A model generated the notes under the pieces. The model saw nothing but the letters and a program-made list of their open reading frames with translations. It ran no database searches and was not told the DNA's origin. Made by a program: the position numbers and the translations under genes. This document shows positions 53,628 to 59,584 of a stretch of DNA of 59,584 bases, in pieces (position 1 is the stretch's first letter; every line of letters begins with the position of its first letter). This stretch comes from Phycisphaerae bacterium (GTDB taxonomy: Bacteria; Planctomycetota; Phycisphaerae; UBA1845): the NCBI GenBank assembly GCA_028289375.1, contig JANQQK010000039.1:144842-204425 (forward strand). Direction: 5' to 3'.

Positions 53628-54141
53628 CGCTATCGCCCCTGGCGATCTGCGTGCGAAGCCACGAACAGGCAAAGTCCCAATCTCGCTCGACGGTGCTCGT
53701 TGAAACATCGAGCACATCGGCGGTCTCGGCGATGGTCAGTCCGCCGAATGCGCGAAGCTCCACGATGCGCGACATTCGGCGATCCATACGTTCGAGTTGA
53801 TCAAGCTGCTCATGGAGCGCGAGCAAATCGAGGCTGGCCTCTGGCGCGGGGAGGTGCTCTGTCTCGATCATGAGACGACGTCGATCGCCACCGCGCTTGA
53901 GGGCATCACGCTTCTTGGCATGGTCGATAAGAATGCGGCGGATCGCGGTGGCAGCACACGCCATGAATGCTGCACGACTCGTTGATGGTGCACCATCGAC
54001 TTTGGCGAGGCGAAGATACGCTTCGTGTACGAGCGCGGTCGGCTGGAGGGTATGGTCGGTCCGTTCGCGTGACATATAACGAGCGGCCAGCGCGCGCAAT
54101 TCGTCATAGATCGACTCGACAGATGTGGATGGCTCGGTCAT
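53617..54141 (-). CDS. ECF sigma factor, TIGR02999-like planctomycete type (first module)
   Basis: 174 residues from the ATG at 54141 (54168 also possible; neither has a strong ribosome site). Region 2 is seen in YDELRALAARYMSRERTDHT and TALVHEAYLRLAKV; AFMACAATAIRRILIDHAKK is characteristic of a sigma group common in planctomycetes and acidobacteria. Region 4 is RIVELRAFGGLTIAETADVL with STSTVERDWDFACSWL. Such factors are commonly encoded just before a Ser/Thr kinase, as here. The neighbouring kinase overlaps its stop, so the kinase probably controls it, perhaps by phosphorylation. Confidence 0.85.
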   Translation of the reverse strand: MTEPSTSVESIYDELRALAARYMSRERTDHTLQPTALVHEAYLRLAKVDGAPSTSRAAFMACAATAIRRILIDHAKKRDALKRGGDRRRLMIETEHLPAPEASLDLLALHEQLDQLERMDRRMSRIVELRAFGGLTIAETADVLDVSTSTVERDWDFACSWLRTQIARGDSDED

Positions 54142-54650
54142 TTGGCGCTGCATCGATTGAATGGTCATGGATCGACGTGCTGTGCCGCTGCAAACTGCAC
54201 ACGCGACCGGTGCGACCCACAATTCCTGCTCACGTGTACATTATGGCAAATGGAACGAGCCGCATCAATGTTTCTTGTGATCCACAGGAATGTATTGATA
54301 CGCTTGGATTCACGAGAGCGCAATGGTGCAAGGGTGGCAGGCATTCGATACGCGGGCTAAAGACATGAGCGTCGTGGCGTCCATGCCTGAATCGGCGTGA
54401 ACGGCGAAGCGTCGGAGGACAGTGATCATCCCGTTGTACTTTGGGGTCGACTTCAACGAACCGCCCCTGCTTATGAAGACTCATCACGCCTGCGGCACGT
54501 GTGTCACCATGGCCCGCCGGCCACGCAGGATACGTGACGCGGCGGCAGACCGGGCCGACGTCGGAATTGAAAAAACCTGCAAAATGGTGGATGCTGTGCG
54601 CGATGCGAACTGGCGGCGGTTTCCGGGATATTGATGGAAGGACCACGGCG
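54142..54650. other. Intergenic region, about 509 bases
   Basis: Divergent region between the minus-strand sigma gene and the plus-strand M48 gene. I find no convincing gene, hairpin or repeat. Short open frames on both strands lack ribosome sites and coding character. It should contain promoters for both sides; no clear consensus is seen, which would fit an ECF-type promoter for the sigma-kinase operon. Confidence 0.55.
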
Positions 54651-55451
54651 ATGAGACGAATACTGATTCTCGGCGTTTTGTTTGCGGCGATGATGTGTCC
54701 GGCCTGCACGAAAGTGGAGGGGACCGGTCGCTCGCAGTTGATGTTGCTGTCACAGAATCAGGAACAGCAGTTGGGCGAAGACGCCTACCGGCAAATCCTG
54801 GCTGATTCGACGCTGTCGAACGACCCACGCCTCACGTCGATCGTGCGGCGCGTCGGAGAACGCATCGCCGCCGTTGTGGACCGCCCCAACTTCGTCTGGG
54901 AATTCAATCTGATTGAATCCGATCAGGTCAATGCCTTTTGCCTGCCCGGTGGGAAGATCGCGGTGTTTACGGGCATACTGCCCATCATGCAGAACGAAGC
55001 GGGCATGGCGGCCGTGATGGGGCATGAAGTCGCCCATGCCGTCGCACGCCATGGCGGAGAGCGTGTGTCGCAGGGCATCCTTGCCAATCTCGCCGGTCAG
55101 GCTGTTGCAGTTGGATTTCGAAACGCATCGCCTGCCGCGCAGGAAGCAGCGATGGCGGCGTATGGTCTTGGCGCGAATGTTGGTGTGATGCTGCCCTTCA
55201 GTCGCGCGCACGAAAGCGAAGCCGATTCCCTCGGCATCATCTACGCGGCCAAGGCAGGGTATGACCCGCGTGAAGCTGTCGAGCTTTGGCGGCGGATGAA
55301 GGCTGCATCGGGCCAGCGTCCACCAGAGTTCCTGTCCACGCATCCGAGCACCGACCGTCGGATCGTTGACCTTCAATCCCAGATGGGCGGCGCGATGCAG
55401 ATCTACGAATCCGGCGTGGTCCAGTACGGTCTTGGCGAGGATCTCCGATAA
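54651..55451 (+). CDS. M48 family metalloprotease, lipoprotein
   Basis: 266 residues from the ATG at 54651, with AAGGA eight bases upstream; longer open frame upstream is not coding-like. Signal with a lipoprotein Cys (LGVLFAAMMCPACTK, Cys19). The zinc site is MGHEVAHAVARHGGE (H125-E-x-x-H129) and the third ligand is in SRAHESEADSLG. This is the Loi/BepA-like peptidase M48 layout: QVNAFCLPGGKIAVFTGIL before the zinc site and STHPSTDRRIVDLQ near the end. Such periplasmic enzymes take part in outer-membrane protein quality control or stress-linked proteolysis. It is a single gene. Confidence 0.88.
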   Translation: MRRILILGVLFAAMMCPACTKVEGTGRSQLMLLSQNQEQQLGEDAYRQILADSTLSNDPRLTSIVRRVGERIAAVVDRPNFVWEFNLIESDQVNAFCLPGGKIAVFTGILPIMQNEAGMAAVMGHEVAHAVARHGGERVSQGILANLAGQAVAVGFRNASPAAQEAAMAAYGLGANVGVMLPFSRAHESEADSLGIIYAAKAGYDPREAVELWRRMKAASGQRPPEFLSTHPSTDRRIVDLQSQMGGAMQIYESGVVQYGLGEDLR

Positions 55452-55728
55452 ACCTCCGCGACACCCCAGACTGAAAAGACACGGCGTCTGGTGTAGATTC
55501 CAGGCGGATGTTCGTCTGTGCGCTTATCGGTCCCGAGCGACGTCACCACCACACGGTCGCATTCGCCACGTCACGACCGATTCGTCGCAGCCCACGTCCG
55601 ATAGCCACGCCTCGCCGGAATCGGCGAATCGATCAAGCCGATATCCATGATCAAGGACTACGGGCACCGACGCGGTCAGTCTCCGCTTCGACCCCGGACA
55701 AACCACCACAGTCAGGAATCGTGGCATC

Positions 55729-58263
55729 ATGGATCGTACATACCCGCGTTTGCGTCAGTTGTTACTTGTCACGACGTTCGCCTTCGTGGTCGTGGCGTGC
55801 ACCCCGGTCACCATCGCACCGACACCAGACATCACCGATCCTGACACCATTGACACCGGCGCGACGGTGAATATCCGTGGCGAGGTGTTCAGTGTGCCGC
55901 TTACAGCATTGGGCGGCGTCAGTCTTGTACCGGGACAGACATCGGCTGTGACCGCCAGCCTGCGATTGTTCAGCGGCACACCATCCGAAACGCCGGAGCG
56001 AGGCGAACTGACCTTGCGATCAACCGACATAGCGGTCGAACCGCTCGATGCATCGGCGGCTGCACGTGCGCTTCCCCTCGAGGGCACAGCCACCGTGCTG
56101 ATCGGGTTTGCCCCGCGCAGCTCCACAGACATCTGCGGTGACGTCTCCACTTTCGCACGCTTTACCGTCGTCCTGACCGCCGGTGTGCCGAGCGTCGTGG
56201 ACGATACCGTTGCGATTGACGCACCAACGCTCAAAACGATTGCCTCGAACGACGTGGCCATCTGCATCCGCACACAAACCGATTTCGAGGGTCGTGTGAT
56301 CATCGAGAACATCGACCTCACGTTCGACGGTGGCGAGCGGCTGCCAAGCTTGACATTGCGAAATGCATCCGCCGAGGAAATCTCGCTGCTCGCGCCGGGT
56401 GAGGTGTTCACACCTGAGACGCTGGTGCCGCCGGGCGAGTCGCGAATCGTCACACTCGAGCCATCCCGAACCGCCATCAACATTCGCGCAGGATCCAACA
56501 TGCGCGGGACGGTGGCATCGGCCGATTGCCCCGCCGTTACGGGCACTGAGTACGAAGCACAGGTATTCTGGGATGGCACTACGTTGAATTGCGACGCGAA
56601 TCAGGAACAGCTGCCCGACGTAATCGACACGGATGGGACCACCATTCAGGTACCGTTGCGGATCGTCGATGGCGAGGCGGTCGCAGCGAGACCCACCAGC
56701 ACCTTCGACGGCGTGGACTATGCCATCGTCGGCATGCTTGATGCGGTTACCAACGAGACGCCCGCCCAGAAGAACCCCGGCTCGCTCGACATCAACCTGG
56801 GCGAGATTGGCCTCGCGTCTGTCGACAGCATTCACGTTGCGACGTTTAGCGGATTTGTTCCTGATCTGCCAGACGGGACGACCGTGGCGGAGCTGGTTCT
56901 CAGTTTCAACGACTCCGTCGACGACGAGCGTGTCCCGTTGCGCCTCGGGACGGAGACGGCTGAGTGGTCATTCGACCGCGCCGAGCACAGCAGCGTCGGC
57001 GGCGTCGCCCACAGTCGCGGCACCGTCCTCTACAGTTTCGAGTCGTCCGTCGACTCCGCCTTTGACTTCACAGCATACGTCTATCGCATTCGCATCTTCC
57101 TCGACACGCCGCGTGTGCTCACGGGGATGAGCCTCGCCATTGCCGACCCCGCGACGTTCGGCACACGCATCAACGACGATCAACGTGCATGGCAAAGCGT
57201 TCCCGCCGTCACGCTCATCGGCACTGCTGGAACCCCGATCGTCGACGATCGGCCTGCCAACAGCCCCGACACACCAACATCACTGCCACCCGAACCCGAA
57301 CCGATCCTCCGCGGATCCGTCGGGGGCATTGTCGTGAATGCGGTCACAGGGGAACCCATGACCGACGTACGCATCGGCGTCTCCGGGACAGGATTCACCG
57401 ACCTCACCGACGGCACCGGTACGTTTGCGATTACCGATCTTGTCACCGGCGACTATTCGCTCAACGCCACGCTGTCCGGATTCGTCGGCGCCGCACAATC
57501 GGTCACCATTCGCGAGGACATCGAAGCCGACACACGCTTTGAGATGTATCCCGCCGGTCGCGTCGAGGGTGTTGTTGTGAACGCGCAAACCGGGGCGGTG
57601 CTTTCGGGTGCTCAGATCACCGTCGAAGGTTTCGAGATCACGTCGACAACCGGCGGCGGTGGACGATTCACCGTGTTTGCCGCCCCCGAAGGTGAACGCA
57701 CCCTGCTTGCATCGCGGAGCGGATTTGTTTCTGCATCGGTTCCCGTGACAGTCGTGGCCGATGCGACGCAGGAAACGTCGATTGGCTTGCTCGAGGAGGG
57801 TGACGGCGGCGATGGTGTCGCGGTCATTCTGACATGGGGCGAAGACCCCGCCGACCTCGACCTGCATGTCAGCGGGCCCGACGAAAGCGGTGATCGATTC
57901 CACATCGCATTCTTCGCGCTCAACCCCGTCCCTTACGGATCGCTCGATCTCGACGACCGCGAATCGTACGGTCCGGAGACCGTCACGATTTCCAAGTCGT
58001 CATCGCAGAATTACGTGGCTGGTGATTACCGGGTCTGGATTCACAACTTTTCCAATACGCCGGAATTCGACATTTCGTCTGCCATTGTGACGATCTTCGC
58101 CAAGGGCGAGCAGGTTGGACAGTACCGTGTGCAGGACGCCGCCGGCGACGCGAGCATGGACATCTGGCGAATCGCGGACTTCACATTGGCAGCGGACGGC
58201 TCTGTCAGTTCAGTGACCGAGATCAACAGCTTCATGGATGGATCAGCTGAGACCGTGTATTGA
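55729..58263 (+). CDS. Large lipoprotein with carboxypeptidase-regulatory repeats and YfaP-like C-terminus
   Basis: 844 residues; lipoprotein signal with Cys24 in FVVVACTP. Residues ~40-500 are beta-rich with no known motif. Two carboxypeptidase-regulatory-like (peptidase-associated, prealbumin-like) domains follow at about 525-615 (GIVVNAVTGEPMTDVRIGVS) and 616-695 (VEGVVVNAQTGAVLSGAQI). The C-terminal ~145 residues (VILTWGEDPADLDLHVSGPD and VAGDYRVWIHNFSNTPEFDI) resemble the YfaP/DUF2135 family of uncharacterised exported proteins. No catalytic motif is visible. A surface-anchored, possibly carbohydrate- or cell-envelope-binding role is inferred. Confidence 0.75.
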   Translation: MDRTYPRLRQLLLVTTFAFVVVACTPVTIAPTPDITDPDTIDTGATVNIRGEVFSVPLTALGGVSLVPGQTSAVTASLRLFSGTPSETPERGELTLRSTDIAVEPLDASAAARALPLEGTATVLIGFAPRSSTDICGDVSTFARFTVVLTAGVPSVVDDTVAIDAPTLKTIASNDVAICIRTQTDFEGRVIIENIDLTFDGGERLPSLTLRNASAEEISLLAPGEVFTPETLVPPGESRIVTLEPSRTAINIRAGSNMRGTVASADCPAVTGTEYEAQVFWDGTTLNCDANQEQLPDVIDTDGTTIQVPLRIVDGEAVAARPTSTFDGVDYAIVGMLDAVTNETPAQKNPGSLDINLGEIGLASVDSIHVATFSGFVPDLPDGTTVAELVLSFNDSVDDERVPLRLGTETAEWSFDRAEHSSVGGVAHSRGTVLYSFESSVDSAFDFTAYVYRIRIFLDTPRVLTGMSLAIADPATFGTRINDDQRAWQSVPAVTLIGTAGTPIVDDRPANSPDTPTSLPPEPEPILRGSVGGIVVNAVTGEPMTDVRIGVSGTGFTDLTDGTGTFAITDLVTGDYSLNATLSGFVGAAQSVTIREDIEADTRFEMYPAGRVEGVVVNAQTGAVLSGAQITVEGFEITSTTGGGGRFTVFAAPEGERTLLASRSGFVSASVPVTVVADATQETSIGLLEEGDGGDGVAVILTWGEDPADLDLHVSGPDESGDRFHIAFFALNPVPYGSLDLDDRESYGPETVTISKSSSQNYVAGDYRVWIHNFSNTPEFDISSAIVTIFAKGEQVGQYRVQDAAGDASMDIWRIADFTLAADGSVSSVTEINSFMDGSAETVY

Positions 58264-58285
58264 TCACGCCAACCTGACAGAAAAC

Positions 58286-58603
58286 CTAATGGCCTAGACC
58301 GCGGCCGTTGGCTGCGTTGAGTGCCGCCAGACAAATCGACAGACAGAGGTCGGACGTCGCGTCCGTATCGTCAGGCTCCACATCGATTGAAATGCGGTAA
58401 CCGGCCATCTTCATACGCTGTAAGACGCGGAGGGCATCCTGAAGATCGCGCGATGGGTGGAAAAGGCGGGCAACACCGTGATTGTCACCAATGACACAGA
58501 GGTTGCCGTCATCGCTTAGGTAAGCGGCGACATGGCCCATGATCTCCGTCGCGACCATCAGGTCCAGATCCGGACCCGGTTTCCATCCGTTGCCATCGAC
58601 CAC
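58286..58603 (-). CDS. Phage ABA-sandwich-like small protein
   Basis: 105 residues. Pattern: LDLMVATEIMGHV, a middle containing HPSRDLQDALRVLQRMKMAG, a strand YRISIDVEPDDT and a C-terminal helix DLCLSICLAALNAAN. This order resembles the small phage-associated ABA-sandwich family (a one-domain fold in phage genomes and in bacteria), but no phage genes surround it. The strand-helix-strand reading is by eye and the family call is tentative. It is 22 bases after the stop of the convergent lipoprotein gene. Confidence 0.5.
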   Translation of the reverse strand: MVDGNGWKPGPDLDLMVATEIMGHVAAYLSDDGNLCVIGDNHGVARLFHPSRDLQDALRVLQRMKMAGYRISIDVEPDDTDATSDLCLSICLAALNAANGRGLGH

Positions 58604-58715
58604 GCGCGCTTTTCCCTCCGAATCGCTGACGTTGCAACGCTGAGAGTCTAGCGGAAGTCAGCCCACGGAGGGAGAGGCGCGGCTTTGTACGATGTGGGGA
58701 AAACGCAGAGCCGCA

Positions 58716-58958
58716 TCAGCGCTTGGCGAGCAGCTTTGCCCAGAAACCACCGAGCTTGAAACGCGGTAACGAACCAACCTTCAGACCGCAGTCCAGGTTC
58801 AGCATCGGGCCGGCACCATCAACAAACGGTTTCAAGCCTGCAACTCGACGAAGACGCCACGCGGTTCTGATCGAGGTATTGAGGGTGATACTGTTACTTG
58901 TTGTCGTGATCGACACAGGCCGGCCGCCGATGGTGCCCTCAAGACGTCCGGCCAGCAT
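58716..58958 (-). CDS. Small hypothetical protein, coupled to the upstream gene
   Basis: 80 residues, beta-rich N-terminus (LEGTIGGRPVSITTTSNSIT) and a basic C-terminus (FKLGGFWAKLLAKR). Its ATG (58958-58956) overlaps the TGA of the upstream gene by one base (TGATG), implying translational coupling. No family was recognised, and no export signal is seen. Together with its partner it looks like a small two-gene unit. Confidence 0.5.
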   Translation of the reverse strand: MLAGRLEGTIGGRPVSITTTSNSITLNTSIRTAWRLRRVAGLKPFVDGAGPMLNLDCGLKVGSLPRFKLGGFWAKLLAKR

Positions 58959-59170
58959 CAGTTTGGGCAGTTGGCGTTGTCACGGGCGTGTATCTTGATG
59001 GTGCCATCGAGCACCCACTCGGCGTGCTCTGCCTCCTGGCCGGTTCCGCTCGGAATCTTGAGATTCATGTTGGAGAATTCGTAGGCTATCTCAGCATTGC
59101 GTCTGGTCAGCCGATCGTACAATCTAATTGCGAGGCCAAGCCAAGTGGCGGTGTGCGTTGTGTCGCTCAT
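58958..59170 (-). CDS. Small hypothetical protein, first of a coupled pair
   Basis: 70 residues from the ATG at 59170, preceded by AAGGAAGAG at good spacing; the frame open to 59329 has no such site. Sequence: a helix (TATWLGLAIRLYDRLTRRNA), then strands (EIAYEFSNMNLKIP, WVLDGTIKIHARD). No known family. It ends in TGATG, coupling it to the next gene; both share a similar strand pattern around a LDGTI/LEGTI motif, which may reflect related folds. Confidence 0.55.
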   Translation of the reverse strand: MSDTTHTATWLGLAIRLYDRLTRRNAEIAYEFSNMNLKIPSGTGQEAEHAEWVLDGTIKIHARDNANCPN

Positions 59171-59322
59171 TTGCTCTTCCTTTTTTAGTCTCACGTTGTG
59201 ATCGTTCAGGTTCGTGGTGCGATCATGGGCTTGTAAACGCCTGACGCCGAACTCGCCAAGAACGATACAAGTGAAGCCGATTGACGGCTCGTGGAACTGG
59301 GTTCGAGACGATCGAGTGTCAC

Positions 59323-59350
59323 TTGACACGCCTTTGGCTGCGGTTAAGCT
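59323..59350 (+). promoter_or_regulatory. Promoter of tRNA-fMet
   Basis: A consensus -35 TTGACA at 59323-59328 is followed after 16 bases by TAAGCT at 59345-59350. A GC-rich stretch lies between the -10 and the tRNA start at 59364, like the discriminators of stable-RNA promoters under stringent control. Confidence 0.55.
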
Positions 59351-59363
59351 CTGCGGTCCCTGA

Positions 59364-59436
59364 TGCGGGGTAGAGCAGTTGGCAGCTCGTCGGGCTCATA
59401 ACCCGGAGGTCGGAGGTTCGAGTCCTCCCCCCGCTA
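59364..59436 (+). tRNA. tRNA-fMet (CAT), initiator
   Basis: A 73-base cloverleaf: acceptor TGCGGGG/CCCCGCT, D-stem GAGC/GCTC, anticodon arm with three G-C pairs (GGG-CTCATAA-CCC, anticodon CAT), T-arm GGAGG-TTCGAGT-CCTCC. The three consecutive G-C pairs in the anticodon stem and an unpaired 1-72 position (T1 against T72) mark the initiator type rather than elongator Met. No CCA is encoded; it is added after transcription. Sequence identity with the well-known bacterial initiator core (AGCTCGTCGGGCTCATAACC) is striking. Confidence 0.97.
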
Positions 59437-59584
59437 GTTCCCCTCCCCTAACGAAACTCATCGACCCACGGGTTAACGACGATGGCCCGTGCGGAGACGC
59501 TTCCGCGCTTCGCGATCTATCGCCCTTTTCTGCAAGGGTTTAGCGATCTACGTTCGACTTGCTGTTCGCGGAGAGACACGGTCG
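59437..59584. other. Right edge, nothing recognised
   Basis: 148 bases after the tRNA hold a few short inverted repeats but no gene, terminator with T-run or repeat that I can support. A gene entering from the right of the window cannot be excluded. Confidence 0.4.

Noticed and set aside
58286..59170. Prophage or integrated element next to the tRNA
   Set aside because: One small protein resembles a phage ABA-sandwich fold, but there is no integrase, no repeat of the tRNA end and no other phage gene in view.

Overview
The window looks like a chromosomal segment of a GC-rich planctomycete, most likely of the Phycisphaerae type. This is inferred from gene content only: large secreted proteins with dockerin-like calcium loops and Cys-rich 'GACC' motifs, extracytoplasmic-function (ECF) sigma factors paired with Hanks-type kinases carrying TPR tails, YHS and AhpD proteins under a sigma/anti-sigma pair, and no insertion sequences, phage genes or CRISPR array. 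One initiator tRNA is present and no rRNA.

Layout. 1-5.3 kb: a membrane-anchored TPR protein that runs off the left edge, a YdjM-like membrane protein and a secreted dockerin-like protein ending in a strong terminator. 5.4-11.8 kb: central carbon enzymes (acetolactate synthase-like, metallo-beta-lactamase fold hydrolase, aldehyde dehydrogenase, glucose-6-phosphate isomerase) and a small monooxygenase-like protein. 11.8-13.9 kb: a probable stress locus, with AhpD-like and YHS genes divergent from an ECF sigma factor and a zinc-type anti-sigma. 14.1-22.4 kb: a [NiFe]-hydrogenase operon, hypA-hypB-hoxE-hoxF-hoxU-hoxY-hoxH-hoxW, behind a near-consensus sigma-54 promoter. Its HoxF has an extra C-terminal two-cluster ferredoxin domain and its HoxU is NuoG-sized, so electron bifurcation with ferredoxin is a reasonable hypothesis. 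22.5-30.7 kb: PEP carboxylase, a saccharopine-type dehydrogenase pair, a lipoprotein hydrolase and an ABC-F ATPase.

30.7-37.3 kb: a heavy-metal RND efflux operon (His-rich exported protein, outer-membrane factor, adaptor, pump). 38.6-41.4 kb: a compact operon of an NrtR-like Nudix regulator, an SPFH/band-7 protein and an NAD-kinase-like protein. Its promoter has three ACACTA/TAGTGT half-sites laid over the -10 box; this is the least explained system in the window. 41.7-45.4 kb: a 1203-residue secreted mosaic protein. 45.4-47.3 kb: a membrane methyltransferase resembling MddA with a soluble SAM methyltransferase. 47.5-54.1 kb: two consecutive sigma factor/Ser-Thr kinase-TPR modules. 54.6-59.6 kb: an M48 metalloprotease lipoprotein, a large lipoprotein, three small hypothetical genes and tRNA-fMet.

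All calls come from reading the sequence; no database search was run. Start codons were chosen from Shine-Dalgarno spacing where possible and are flagged where uncertain.
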